64,000 bases of DNA from Lucinisca nassula (Eukaryota; Mollusca; Bivalvia; Lucinida; Lucinidae). The notes under the pieces are model-generated. The model saw only the letters and a program-made list of their open reading frames with translations. It was not told the origin of the DNA and did not search any database. The stretch lies in assembly GCA_963580285.1 (NCBI GenBank), contig OY757019.1, positions 62,702,587 through 62,766,586 of the forward strand, in the 5' to 3' direction. Shown here piece after piece: positions 40,510-52,687 of the stretch (positions are counted from its first letter, which is position 1; each line of letters starts with the position of its first letter). Position numbers and translations under genes: made by a program.

Positions 40510-40885
40510 GTCTTTCTCTATTTTCCGTCATACGCCATCGCGCACATTCTTGGCAGGTGTACTACTGAGCTACCAGCCTGCCCAGGTAAAGCGGTGCGAG
40601 TCGGTCCGTCCATGCTTATAAACCCTAATAGTTTCATTGGGCGGCAGGGCTTGAGATGTCATTTCATCTCAATGTCGGGTAACAGTTTCACAAAATTGGA
40701 AGCAACGTCTCCAAAAAGACCTTTACAGTGTTGACGGGGACGTTAAACTGCAAATAAAACAAACAAAACTACTGAACTACCACGCTCCCTTTGATATTTC
40801 TTCTCAGTGTCGGGTAAAAGTCCAACACAACAACGTCTCCAAAATGACCTAAATAGTCCTGACGAGAACGTTAAACCTCAATTCA
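39650..40885. repeat. Cluster of SINE-like copies in both orientations, copy A
   Basis: Several partial copies share 'ggttcattgggcggcagggcttgagatg', 'gcaacgtctccaaaatg', 'tgttgacggggacgttaaac' and an 'aaacaaacaaa' tail. A head-to-head pair (39840-39930 and 39935-40040) forms an inverted repeat around 'tttgtttggtttgag'. Remaining copies are at 40080-40260 (minus), 40280-40760 and 40790-40880. Confidence 0.6.
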
Positions 40886-41510
40886 AAACTGATATTCATT
40901 CGGAGCTGTTAATCATCAACCGTTCGACGTTTATGACCCTCAAATAGGGAATGGGAAATCAACGTTCGCAGCCTTGGAGTTTTTGAAATAGGCTATAATT
41001 ACGCTCTAACTTTCCATCCAAAATTAACTTGCCTACGTGACAAAAACGACATATCAAGTGCAGTTTGTGGGTCAGACCAATTGCTAAATCTTTCTGCAAT
41101 CAATAGTAATATGTGTAAAAAAGGCAACGAGATGTGTCGGGTCAACAAAAGGCATACGAGATATGCGCTCCATGGCTTTAATACATGTACATCTAATAAA
41201 GCGATTCTCTGAAACAATAAAAAAATATATTTATATAACTCTAATTCAAACACATACGAGCAAACCGAAAAAAAAAATCCTAATATTCAGCCACAAATAC
41301 ATTGGTCCATATCGTACTCACAACCAGATACATGTATGTCTCATTTTAAAATATAGGCTGACTCTAGTAAGAATAAATAATTTTGGCCTAAAGTTAGAAA
41401 TTAAATTACACATTACAGGAAGTTGTTCCCTACGTGATAAGAAAATAAACAAATCGCTACCAGCTATGCGGGCATTAATGCATCGAAATCCTCGAGAAAT
41501 TTCATCTGCG
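40886..41510. other. Unassigned spacer, copy A
   Basis: AT-rich with small overlapping frames on both strands; same in copy B (51770-52383). Confidence 0.35.
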
Positions 41511-41770
41511 ACTAATGATGTTTCAACTGGTCGTTAACTAATGATGTTTCAACTGGTCGTTCACTTATGATGTTTCAACTGGTCGTTAACTAATGATGAT
41601 TCAACTGGTCGTTAACTAATAATGTTTCAATTGGTCGTTAACTAATGATGTTTCAACTGGTCGTTAACTAATAATGTTTCAACTGGTCGTTAACTAATGT
41701 TTCAATTGGTCGTTAATTAATAATGTTTCAACTGGTCGTTAACTAATGATGTTTCAACTGGTCGTTAACG
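41511..41770 (+). repeat. 26-bp minisatellite, about 10 units, copy A
   Basis: Unit 'ctaatgatgtttcaactggt' plus 'cgttaa', one unit shortened by 3 bp. No unique spacers between units. Confidence 0.9.
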
Positions 41771-41811
41771 TAATATCAAGCATGTGCTTTAAATGTGCTT
41801 CACCAAAGGTT

Positions 41812-42050
41812 GGAGCGCTTTGGTGCAGTGGTAGCGCATCGGATTTGTGATCGAGAGGTTGCGGGTTCGAGCCTCACGCTGACCAAAGTGGTGTGCCCTT
41901 GAGCAAGGCACTTCATCCAGATTGCTTAAAAAAGTACTGGTTACCACCCAGGAAATCCTGCTCGTAATGCTCAGATGTGAGCGAGTAGCAGTATTAGGAG
42001 AAAAAGAAACAAGAGGCTGATGGGCCTATATGCTCACCAGAGCTCAGGCG
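41812..42050 (+). mobile_element. tRNA-derived SINE, copy A-1
   Basis: Head 'gcgctttggtgcagtggtag' (box A) and 'gcgggttcgagcctc' (box B), then the body 'cccttgagcaaggcacttc' and 'gtgagcgagtagcagtatta', ending near 'gagctcaggcggg'. Not a working tRNA: the anticodon stem does not pair. Confidence 0.75.
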
Positions 42051-42743
42051 GGCATTGACAGCCATGTATTGTTTTAATTTATTTATTATAAAGTCTCCCA
42101 AACAAACCCCCATTTCCAAATGAGCACCCATGTGGACTCTATATATCTGAAATATTAGGCCTTTTATGAAGTGGAGTATGGGACATGGACTCAACAGAGT
42201 CCAGGTTGGTATCACTGAATGCGTCATATCATAAGGAACAAGAATACATTTGGTTTAGGGGTGTGGATGTGTACAGTTCCTGGGATATAAGGCCTTTTAA
42301 GCTGTGGAGGGATTGGAGCATCGCCCTGGCAGACCCCAGGAAAGCCAAGATTGTTGTCCTTGAATGTGTCTATCATTAAGGACCAAGAAAATATATTGTT
42401 AAGGAGTTAGGATCTGAACTGTTTCTAAGATATGAGGCCCTCTTATGAAGTGAAAAGGAGAGGAATGGTCTCTGTGGACCGCCAATTTGGTTGTGACTGA
42501 ATGTGTCTAATCACAAGGAACAAGAATATATATGATTATGAGGTGGGGATCTTAATGGTGTCTGAGATATATGGCCTTTTATGAAGTGGAGGGACGGGCC
42601 ATTGCATCACACATTGCCCTAGCACAGAGATCCCAGGTTGATGTGACTGAATGAGTCTTATCATAAGGAACACAAATACACATGCGTAAGGGGTGGGGAT
42701 CTGAGCTGTTTCTGAGAAATATGACATTTTATGAAATGGAGGG

Positions 42744-42990
42744 GTGGCGCGTGGCCCTCTTTGGTGCAGTGGTAGCGCATCGGATTTGTGATCGAGAGGT
42801 TGCGGGTTCGAGCCTCACGCTGGCAAAAGTGGTGTGCCCTTGAGCAAGGTACTTCATCCACATTGCTTAAAAAAGTAATGGTAAGCACCCAGGAAATCCT
42901 GCTCGTGATGCTCAGATGTGAGCGAGTAGCAGTAATAGGAGAAAAAGAAACAAGAGGCCCATGGGCCACTATGCTCACCTGAGCTCAGGC
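42744..42990 (+). mobile_element. tRNA-derived SINE, copy A-2, in satellite
   Basis: Same head and body as A-1, preceded by 'ggggtggcgcgtggccctc'. Confidence 0.7.
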
Positions 42991-43227
42991 GGGTACTGTG
43001 GAGGGGTTGGAGCATGGTCCTGTCAGATCCCAGGAAATCCAAGATTGTTGTCCTTGAATTTGTCTTATCATTAAGGACCAAGAAAATATATTGTTTATGA
43101 GTTAGGATCTGAACTGTTTCTGAGATATGAGGCCCTCTTTTGAAGTGAAACGGAGAGGAATGGCCCATGTGGACCATCAAGTTGGTGTGACTGAATGTGT
43201 CTTATCACAAGGAACAAGAAATGGAGG

Positions 43228-43490
43228 GGTGGCGCGTTGCCCTCTTTGGTGCAGTGGTAGCGCATCGGATTTGCGATCGAGAGGTAGCGGGTTCGAGCCT
43301 CACGCTTACCAAAGTGGTGTGCCCTTGAGCCAGGCACTTCATCCACATTGCTTAAAAAAGTAATGGTTACCACCCAGGAAATCCTGCTCGTGATGCTCAG
43401 ATGTGAGCGAGTAGCAGTATTAGGAGAAAAAGAAACAAGAGGCCCATGGGCCACTATGCTCACCAGAGCTCAGGCGGGTACTGCCCACTG
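43228..43490 (+). mobile_element. tRNA-derived SINE, copy A-3, in satellite
   Basis: Same family with small changes ('gatttgcgatcgagaggtag'); nearly identical to 56498-56755. Confidence 0.7.
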
Positions 43491-44791
43491 GTCGTCATGT
43501 TTGGTTTTAATTTATTGATAATTAAGTCTCCCAAACGAAACCCCATTTCCAAATGAGCATCCTTGTAGACATTGTAACTGAAATATTAGGCCTTTTATGA
43601 AGTTGAGGGGTGGGACATGGACCCAACAGAGCCAGGGTTGGTATCACTGAATGCGTCTTATCATTAGGAACAAGAATATATTTGGTTTAGGGGTGAGGAT
43701 GTGTACAGTTCCTGAGATATAAGGCCTTTAAAGCTGTGGAGGGGTTTGAGCATGGCCCTGGCAGACCCCAGGAAATCCAAGATTATTGTCCTTGAATTTG
43801 TCTTATCATTAAGGACCAAGAAAATATATTGTTAAGGAGTTAGGATCTGAACTGTTTCTGAGATATGAGGCCCTCTTATGAAGTGAAGTGAAGGCGAGGA
43901 ATGGCCCCTGTGGACCACCAAGTTGGTGTGACTGAATGTGTCTAATCACAAGGAACAAGAATTTATATGATTATGAGGTAGGGATCTTAATGGTGTCTGA
44001 GATATATGGCCTTTTATGAAGTGGAGGGGCGGGCCATGGCATCACACATTGACCTAGCACAAAGAGGCCCTAGGTTGATGTGACTGAATGAGTATTATCA
44101 TAAGGAATACAAATATACATGCATAAGGGGTGGGGATCTGAGCAGTTTCTGAGATATATGGCATTTTATGAAATGGATGAGTAGGGCATGGCCCTGGCGC
44201 ACCCCAGCAGACCCCTAGGTTGGAATCACTGAATGCGTCTTATCATAAGGCAAAAGAATATATATGGATTAGGGGTGGGGATCTAAATGGTTTCTGAGAT
44301 ATTAGGCCTTTTATGAATAGAGGGGGTGGGGCATGGCCCGGGCACATCCCAGGGGACCACCAGGCTGCTGTAACTGAATGCGTCTTATCATAAGAAACAA
44401 GAATATATATGGTTTTGGGCTTAGGATGTGAAAGGTTTCTGAGATATGACCCATCTTCTTTCTTATGAATGTTTTCATTGCTCTTAAAGGAACTTATTTT
44501 TGATTTTTATTTGCCTTCACTGTAGCTGGTGTTGTGCCGTGTGGCGGCCGTAAAACGTCTCCCCGTACATCAGCCATAGTGCAGTTTATATTTTTTACTT
44601 TTGGTCCTTTCAGATCAGCGTGAATATTCTGAGAAATCAGAAATAAATTATTGGTTTAGACTCATATTCTAGACAGGTTTTTAATTATTTTGACCCCATT
44701 TTGATTTATATCAGTCTATGAATCGACTGCCTATTCGAAATTCGCAAAATTGCAGTATGTTTCCTCTGGCTTTCTTTGCCGGATCATTGCA

Positions 44792-44837
44792 GGGTCACTG
44801 ATGAGGCTGTATTAGCCGAAACTACTTAGTATGACCC
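44792..44837 (+). ncRNA. Type I hammerhead ribozyme, array 2 unit 1
   Basis: Core intact; stem II loop GTATT and stem III ACTACTTAGT differ from array 1 but remain paired. Cleavage expected after 44831. Confidence 0.87.
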
Positions 44838-45176
44838 ATCTTCTTTCTTATGAATGTTTTCATTGCTCTTAAAGGAACTTATTTTTTATTTTTACATGCC
44901 TTCACTGTAGCTGGTGTTGTGCCGTGTGGCGGCCGTAAAACGTCTCCCCGTACATCAACCATAGTGCAGTTTATATTTTTTACTTTTGGTCCTTTCAGAT
45001 CAGCGTGAATATTCTGAGAAATCAGAAATAAATTATTGGTTTAGACTCATATTCTAGACAGGTTTTTAATTATTTGGACCCCATTTTGATTTATATCAGT
45101 CTCTGAATCGACTGCCTATTCGAAATGCGCAAAATTGCAGTATGTTTCCTCTGGCTTTCTTTGCCGGATTATTACA

Positions 45177-45222
45177 GGGTCACTGATGAGGCTTTATTAG
45201 CCGAAACTACGTAGTATGACCC
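45177..45222 (+). ncRNA. Type I hammerhead ribozyme, array 2 unit 2
   Basis: Identical to the 34293 motif; cleavage expected after 45216. Confidence 0.9.
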
Positions 45223-45559
45223 ATCTTCTTTCTTACGAATGTTTTCATTGCTCTTAAAGGAACTCATTTTTGATTTTTATTTGCCTTCACTGCAGCTGGT
45301 GTTGTGCCGTGTGGCGGCCGTAAAACGTCCCCCCGTACATCAACCATAGTGCAGTTTATATTTTACTTTTGGTCCTTTGAGATCAACGTGAATATTCTGA
45401 GAAATCAGAAATAAATTATTGGTTTAGACTCATATTCTAGACAGGTTTTTAATTATTTGGACCCCATTTTGATTTATATCAGTCTCTGAATCGACTGCCT
45501 ATTCGAAATGCGCAAAATTGCAGTATGTTTCCCCTGGCTTTCTTTGCCGGATTATTACA

Positions 45560-45605
45560 GGGTCACTGATGAGGCTTTATTAGCCGAAACTACGTAGTAT
45601 GACCC
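45560..45605 (+). ncRNA. Type I hammerhead ribozyme, array 2 unit 3
   Basis: Identical motif; cleavage expected after 45599. Confidence 0.9.
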
Positions 45606-45775
45606 ATCTTCTTTCTTACGAATGTTTTCATTGCTCTTAAAGGAACTCATTTTTGATTTTTATTTTAATTATTTTTACCCCATTTAGATATATATCAGTC
45701 TATGAATCGACTGCCTATTCGAAATTCGCAAAATTGCAGTATGTTTCCTCTGGCTTTCTTTGCCGGATCATTGCA

Positions 45776-45821
45776 GGGTCACTGATGAGGCTTTATTAGC
45801 CGAAACTACGTAGTATGGCCC
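45776..45821 (+). ncRNA. Type I hammerhead ribozyme, array 2 unit 4
   Basis: Same TGGCCC stem I variant as 35064-35109, confirming that it is the duplicate of that unit. 200 bp before gag B. Confidence 0.88.
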
Positions 45822-46020
45822 ATCTTCTTTCTTATGAATGTTTTCATTGCTCTTAAAGGAACTTATTTTTGATTTTTATTTAATGTCTTTGTGACTTGTG
45901 TTATCACACTTTAATAAATTGTAAGATAGATTGATAGTGACAATTTGTGAAAATATAGTGCAGTGAACTGTCTTTTGCGAAGTGTGAATATTTGATGACT
46001 TCCAGGTAAGTGTACTCAAT

Positions 46021-47048
46021 ATGGCTACTAAAGAAGACATTACAGATCATGAACTAAAATTAATTGAGGCAATGCGCCACCTGAAGGTGAAACCAGAAAG
46101 AGTGGAAACTACAGAAGATTTAGAAAAAATTATGAAGGGATATGATCATGAAGGAGTGGAAAGACGACAGTTTCCTCGTTTAAGCATTTTCTTTGGTGAA
46201 GATGGGAAAGGAGAGGTTACATATCAAACTTACAAATACGAGATTGAATGTCTACTACAAGAGAGGAAATATCCAGAGGATCAAATTCTGTTAGCAATCA
46301 GAAGATCAGCAAAAGGTGAAGCAGCAAATATATTAAGACGACTTGGGGTCAGTGCAAATGTTGGTGACATACTTAGAAAATTTAACAGTTCTTTCGGGCA
46401 AATTGATTCACCGGAGATAATCATGAAGAAATTTTATGCTACAGAACAGAAGCCAACGGAATCCTTGATCGTCTATGCTGCTAGAGTTGAGGAGTTATTT
46501 TCACAAGCTGTGGAAGCGAAGGCATTAGTTTCTACTCAAGAAGATATTTTAAAGTCAGTATTTTATCAAGGACTCAAACAACCACTGAGACATTTTGGAA
46601 ATCTAAAATATGAAACAGTGAAAGATTATGATAGATTTAAAGTTGAGATGAGAAAAATGAGAGTGAGTTAGAAGCTTCAACAAAAAAGGAAACTGAAAGT
46701 GCAACAAAGTGTCAGGCAGTAAGCCAGAAGCCCTCTGAAATGCAAGAAGTCAAAGACTTATTGAAACAAATGAATGAGAAAATAAAATTACTAGAGGAGA
46801 ATCGAGAACAACAACAGAATGTGCCTCTGAGAGGAAGTGGAGCATACAGGGGACCTAGACACTTTAGAGGAGCTTACGCCAATAGCAGAGGAATGTTTAA
46901 TAGAGGTAGAGGACAATTTAGACCATCACGTCCGACTGGAACAACAACATTCAGACCAACAGTACAACCCCAACCGAATCGGAACAGCTTTAATCGCTAC
47001 TCTTGTGGTGGAGAAAATCATATTGCAAGAAACTGTCCGGGAAACTAG
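46021..47048 (+). pseudogene. gag: Gag-like protein, copy B (frameshift, damaged zinc knuckle)
   Basis: First frame 46021-46671 (216 aa) holds the whole capsid-like region, including the C-lobe that copy A lost (EELFSQAVEAKALVSTQEDILKSVFYQGL). It stops at TAG 46669-46671; coding continues in another frame and is open 46740-47048 (102 aa). One frameshift, most likely in the A-run near 46653, separates them. The knuckle reads RYSCGGENHIARNC: the first Cys is Arg, so zinc binding should fail. The N-terminal 155 residues differ from copy A at only two positions. Confidence 0.8.
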
Positions 47049-47617
47049 TGAGTGCTCCTGTGACGGGATCTGATGGGAGCACAGCCACTGACAAAATAAA
47101 TGGTCCCTGTCTGGTTGGACAGCCTACGGAAACAACAGTTTTGTTGATTGATTCTGTCGAAGCGAAAGCCCTTTTGGATACTGGTTCATGTATCAGCAGC
47201 ATTGGAAAGTCATTTTATGAAAAGAACTTGAATCATCTTCCTATGTTGCCATTGTCTGATATACTAAATGTTGAATGTGCTGACGGCCGGAGTTTACCCT
47301 ATTTAGGATATATTAAGGCTACTATGGCATCATCTGGGATTCCTCAATGTTCAGAGCAATTTTGCTTATTTCTAATTGTACCAGACACCAATTACAACCT
47401 CGGAGTTCCAGTCTTGATTGGCACCAACATTTTAGATGAAATTATAAAGGATTGCAAATCACAGAACGGTGAAAGGTATCTTCAAAAAGCAAATCTTCAG
47501 ACGTCATGGTACCTGAGTCTCAGATGTTTAGCTATCAGACAGAAACAGTTAACAAAACAGAAGAACACGTTGAATCATTGTCAAATTTTGGACGCCTTAA
47601 CGTCGACTCGCTGCTGA
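47003..47617 (+). CDS. Retropepsin-like aspartic protease, copy B
   Basis: The frame overlaps the end of gag by 46 nt and stays open to 47617. Motifs ALLDTGSCISSIG and VPVLIGTNILDEI are intact. It enters the 755-bp block at 47568, so the C-terminal 16 residues (NHCQILDALTSTRC) are not native. No RT follows. Confidence 0.75.
   Translation: MWWRKSYCKKLSGKLVSAPVTGSDGSTATDKINGPCLVGQPTETTVLLIDSVEAKALLDTGSCISSIGKSFYEKNLNHLPMLPLSDILNVECADGRSLPYLGYIKATMASSGIPQCSEQFCLFLIVPDTNYNLGVPVLIGTNILDEIIKDCKSQNGERYLQKANLQTSWYLSLRCLAIRQKQLTKQKNTLNHCQILDALTSTRC
47039..47082 (+). promoter_or_regulatory. Programmed -1 ribosomal frameshift signal, copy B
   Basis: GGGAAAC (47039-47045), TAG stop 47046-47048, 6-nt spacer, stem GTGCTCC (47052-47058) / GGAGCAC (47076-47082). 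Identical to copy A. Confidence 0.75.
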
Positions 47618-48322
47618 TTTAACTTTTACATATCGACGTTTTGTGATTACTGAGATAAATGCGGCGACAATTGGATTTGGAGTGACCTACTTATTGTATT
47701 GGGGGAAAAACGCATTAAACCTACACTTTTTCACACAGGATGTGTTACTTTGACAGTTTGGGTTTCAAAGCCACTATGTGTACCAGGATGTTCAAATGTA
47801 ATGTATTGAATAGCGAAAAGGTTGCATGTTTAGAAAATTACAAGTTTCATGCTGTGTTTTGAAAAGTAAAGGTAGCAGAAAGAACGATCATAGGTGAAAA
47901 ATCCGATTTCATTTGGTAGGAAGGGTTGTCTCCTCATAAAACAGCAACAAATATCAACTGAACATAAAAAGTACAAAAATAAAATGTTCTTGAGGAAAAC
48001 GGAGCAATTTGTGAAAAATAACAGTTTTAAAATGAGTAAAATTCATGTTGAAGAACCAGGTCATTGATTTTGTGTTTTATGAATGAAGAGTTATCTCCCC
48101 ATTTGTCTGTATGATGCTACCGCTACCAATTCCGGAGCTTACGACCAATTTAGAAATAAAGTGGAGACCACTTTCATCCTTTAAGGCGGTGAGGTATATT
48201 GTCCGATGAACTTGGTTGGGCAAAGCGCCTTGGACTATGATGATCATATATCGCTTCCCTGTGAGGACTGAGGACCATTAAGTTTGACAATTTGGACGTG
48301 TTGCTTGCTAATATAATAATAA
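47568..48322 (+). repeat. 755-bp block, copy B
   Basis: See 32122-32879 and 36647-37401. Confidence 0.75.
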
Positions 48323-48351
48323 CCGCTAAAAGCTTGCTTTAAACGAAAATG

Positions 48352-48543
48352 TTTTTTTTTTCTTTGGTTTTGGTTTTACGGCCCTTTCACGATTATTTCA
48401 CTCATATCCGGAGAAAAACCACCTGACCTTCCGTTGCAGAACTTGACGTCTCACATGTGACCCGAGCCAGGCTCGAATCCACAGCGGCGAGAGACCTACT
48501 GATTAAGAGTCAGCGCTCTTATCCACTAGGCCACGGAGGCCCG
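48352..48543 (-). mobile_element. tRNA-derived SINE (Lys-type head), copy B
   Basis: Same insertion as 37431-37664 with about 40 bp deleted from the body (the 'gagccgatcgttaatcagag' stretch). Confidence 0.75.
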
Positions 48544-49645
48544 TGAAAATGGTTTTAATTTGCCTAGGGCTTTTAAAAAATCAACTCAAATGACCTTTGA
48601 CAAAGAATGCTAAATGACCTTAGCCTTCAGCATTGATAGAGGTCAAAGTTTCATATCACAGATTATATTACTAAGAGAAAAATTCGCAGTTTCCCTACGG
48701 TACCAAATTTCATCTTTCTCCATAATTGGTCAAGGCCATCCCAAGGTCATCATTTACATAACTTTTGTAGTACAAGAGTCCCCAATAGTACATATCAAGT
48801 TTCAAGTCAATGGACCCAGTGGTTCTGAAAAAGACGATATTTTAAGTTTGTTTCTTTTACCATATATGGATATTGTGGTTTTTATGGTCATATGACCTGG
48901 ACTAATTGATTATAGTTTCTTTCTCCTATCCCACATGGGCTTCAGATTTAATATTCTTTTATTTAGCCTAGTAGTTTCTAACAAAAAGTCGCCCAGCAGG
49001 CAACGATCGCTCACCTTAGAACTAGCACAACGCCAGGCATCATTATCCTGCTGCATTATTATGCTTCGCTGACTATCAACCAACCAGATTTGTTTAATTC
49101 ACAAACTGCATCACAAACAATATGGATCCTGATCAGATCTGGATCTACACTCACGCAGAGGTAAGGGTATCATGGGTAAAGGTTAAAGCTTATTGAAAAT
49201 GTGTTTCTAGGACAGACGAAATCAGCTGGATTTGTTGAGACTTGCTCATCTAAGGTTTACACCTTGCCAAGGTACGCAACATGTTCAATCTGGTTTGAAA
49301 TCAAATGGACCCAATATTGTGTGAATATTCCTATCTGGCCGAGTATTAAACACAGTCTTCACTATCTGCTTCATTACATGTAGCTGACTATCAACCAATC
49401 AAATTACTTGATTTAATATATTTGCTTCATTCACAAACTGCATGTCAAACAGTATAGATCCTGCCCATATCTGGATCTACACTCATGCAAAGGTAAGGGT
49501 GTCATGTTCAGCGGGATAATGGTTAAGGTTAAAGCTTGTTGAAAACATGACAGATGAAATTAGCTGGGTTAGTTAGGACTTGCTCATCTAAGGTTTATTC
49601 CTCGCCAAAGTACGCAACATATGCCAAATCTGGTTTGAAGTCAAA

Positions 49646-49648
<3 letters not shown>
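48544..49648. repeat. Duplicated spacer, copy B, with 305-bp tandem repeat
   Basis: Collinear with 37665-38774; no supported gene. Confidence 0.6.

Positions 49649-49723
<75 letters not shown>
49649..49723. repeat. (GT)n microsatellite, copy B (75 bp)
   Basis: About 33 bp longer than in copy A. Confidence 0.95.
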
Positions 49724-49724
<1 letters not shown>

Positions 49725-50485
49725 ATTTGAACATTTGCTAAGATTTTTCAGTTTCGGTTTGTATGGCTCTTTCAGCTGGATGCGTAGCAACAGTGTATGA
49801 CAAAATTTATCTCAAAACTGTTCTGAATAGTCCTTAATCAACATGCTGACGAAAACTCAAAGCATTGAAAACCAGTGGGTCGATTGTCTCTGAGTGTAGG
49901 CTGGGAAAATAGTCATGGAAATACCTTGTTTAAGTAAGTTTCAGGTTCTGAGAGTTTTGTATAACCCTTAAATCCAAGTTTTTAAGCAAAAAGTGTAGAC
50001 CCTGATCAGACGCTGCGTTTTGCGTCGTCTGATCCTTAAATTCTGTACTGCGAGCAAAGAGTCCAGATCCTGATAAAACGTCGCGTTCTGCGGCGTCTGA
50101 GTTGGGTCTACGACATTTGTCATTCCCGTCCCGTGGTTCCAGTCCAGATTCTATAGATAACCTGCTTGCGCATAATGCCGATCCTGTCAAAGCTTTTGAT
50201 GCTCCTGTATATATCAACGGGGAGCTTTTGTAGTTTCTGTCCATGGCTGTCAACATTTAGCATTAATGCTGGCGATAGCTGATAAAACACATTCATCGCC
50301 ATAATCATTTTCAGACTTAAACTTATATACTTAGGCCCCGCCCACCGGGGCTTGGAGAAATGATCTGAAACCGACCGTAAATCGCTGAGCCTCTCGTCGT
50401 GTTTATGAAACAGACAAAAATAACTTGTAAATTTCCATTAAAAAATACCCTCATCACGTCACAATATCGATTTGTTAAAATTAAA

Positions 50486-50490
<5 letters not shown>

Positions 50491-50539
<49 letters not shown>
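50491..50539. repeat. (CT)n microsatellite, copy B
   Basis: Uninterrupted CT run; followed by a short CA run. Confidence 0.9.
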
Positions 50540-50541
<2 letters not shown>

Positions 50542-51770
50542 CACACACGTGCGCGCACACACCGCCGCCGCCCATCGGGGCTTGAATAATAGATCGGGCT
50601 AGATGATGCTTTCACACAGAGCTGTAACTGACGGCACATGAAAACCGCTTAGAGGTTCTTAGCCTTCCCAGGAAAATTGATGTGAGTCGGGACCGTCCAT
50701 GCATATAAACCGTATTGGTTCATTGAGCGGCAGGGCTTGATATGTCATTTCATCTCAGTCCCCAACAAGTGCAAGCAACGTCTCCAAAATGGCCTATAGA
50801 ATGTTGACGGGGACGTTTTGTTTGTTTGGTTTGAGGTTCAACGTCTCCGTCAATACTGTAGAAGTAATGCTACCAATTTTGTGGGACTTTTACCCGACAT
50901 TGAGATGAAATGACATTTCAGACCCTATCGCCTTATGAAACCAACAGGGGTTATAATCATGGACGGTCCGACTCGCACCGCTTTGACTGGGCAGGCTTAG
51001 ATCCTCTAAGCGGTTCACCAGTACTCATGGACGGTCAGTTTCAGCTCTGCGTGGAAGCATCATGCAGCCTATCTATTTCTTCAAGCCCCAATGGGCGAGG
51101 ACGGTGACGTAAAACCTCAAATCAAACAAACAAACACAGATACGTACGCCACATGTTCGTTCGGACCCCGCCCATCGGGGTTAAGAGAAACTGACTGGGC
51201 TGCATGTTGCTTTCACACAGAGCTCAAACGGACTGCACTTGAGCACTGGTAAACCGCTTAGGATGTCGAAGCCCTCTCAGTCAAAGTAATACTTGTCGGA
51301 CCATCCATGCCTATTTACCCAGTTGTTTTTCATCGCGTCACACGGCTTGAGATGTCATTTCTTTTCTTTTTTTCTTTTTTTTTTGTCTTTCTCTATTTTC
51401 CGTCATACGCCATCGCGCACATTCTTGGCAGGTGTACTACTGAGCTACCAGCCTGCCCAGGTAAAGCGGTGCGAGTCGGTCCGTCCATGCTTATAAACCC
51501 TAATAGTTTCCTTGGGCGACAGGGCTTGAGATGTCATTTCATCTCAATGTCGGGTAACAGTTTCACAAAATTGGAAGCAACGTCTCCAAAAAGACCTTTA
51601 CAGTGTTGACGGGGACGTTAAACCGCAAATAAAACAAACAAAACTACTGAGCTACCACGCTCCCTTTGATATTTCATCTCAGTGTCGGGTAAAAGTCCAA
51701 CACAATTGAAAGCAACGTCTCAAAAATGACCTAAATAGTCCTGACGAGAACGTTAAACCTCAATTCAAAA
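50540..51770. repeat. Cluster of SINE-like copies, copy B
   Basis: Collinear with 39650-40885, including the inverted pair around 50815-50835. Confidence 0.6.
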
Positions 51771-52383
51771 CTAATATTCATTCGGAGCTGTTAATCATCA
51801 ACCGTTCGACGCTTATGACCCTCAAATAGGGAATGGGAAATCAACGTTCGCAGCCTTGGAGTTTTTGAAATAGGCTATAATTACGCTCTAACTTTCCATC
51901 CAAAATTAACTTGCCTACGTGACAAAAACGACATATCAAGTGCAGTTTGTGGGTCAGACCAATTGCTCAATCTTTCTGCAATCAATAGTAATATGTGTAA
52001 AAAAGGCAACGAGATATGTCGGGTCAACAAAAGGCATACGAGATATGCGCTCCATGTCTTTAATACATGTACATCTAATAAAGCGATTCTCTGAAACAAT
52101 AAAAAAATATATTTATATAACTCTAATTCAAACGCATACGAGCAAACCAAAAAAAAATCCTAATATTCAGCCACAAACATATTGGTCCATATCGTACTCA
52201 CAACCAGATACATGTATGTCTCATTTTAAAATATAGGCTGACTAAGAATAAATAATTTTGGCCAAAAGTTAGAAATTAAATTACACATTACAGGAAGTTG
52301 ATCCCTACGTGATAAGGAAATAAACAAATCGCTACCAGCTATGCGGGCATTAATGCATCGAAATCCTCGAGAAATTTCATCTG

Positions 52384-52645
52384 CGACTAATGATGTTTCA
52401 ACTGGTCGTTAACTAATGATGTTTCAACTGGTCGTTCACTTATGATGTTTCAACTGGTCGTTAACTAATGATGATTCAACTGGTCGTTAACTAATAATGT
52501 TTCAATTGGTCGTTAACTAATGATGTTTCAACTGGTCGTTAACTAATAATGTTTCAACTGGTCGTTAACTAATGTTTCAACTGGTCGTTAATTAATAATG
52601 TTTCAACTGGTCGTTAACTAATGATGTTTCAACTGGTCGTTAACG
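52384..52645 (+). repeat. 26-bp minisatellite, copy B
   Basis: Same unit number and same internal variants as copy A, so the duplication is recent compared with minisatellite turnover. Confidence 0.9.
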
Positions 52646-52687
52646 TAATATCAAGCATGTGCTTTAAATGTGCTGCACCAAAGGTTG

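Larger units (their letters stand above)
42100..44446 (+). repeat. About 145-bp satellite array, copy A
   Basis: Each unit contains 'gaatgcgtcttatcataagg', 'aacaagaatatatatggttt', 'ggggtggggatctgaa', 'tttctgagatat' and 'ggccttttatgaagtgga'. Interrupted by SINEs at 42744 and 43228. It joins directly to hammerhead array 2 at 44447. Confidence 0.75.
44447..45885 (+). repeat. Retrozyme-like tandem array 2 (three full units, one shortened)
   Basis: Units by cleavage site: 44447-44831, 44832-45216, 45217-45599 and a 216-bp unit 45600-45815 with an internal deletion of about 170 bp, then a partial unit leading to gag B. The array begins exactly at TGACCC, the first bases after a cleavage site. Confidence 0.85.

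Noticed and set aside
41511..41770. CRISPR-like array (26-bp repeats)
   Set aside because: Units are directly adjacent with no unique spacers and the DNA is eukaryotic; it is a minisatellite.
41812..41890. tRNA gene (also 42763, 43243, 52690, 53634, 56515)
   Set aside because: Box A and box B are good but the anticodon arm does not pair and every copy continues into the same SINE body.
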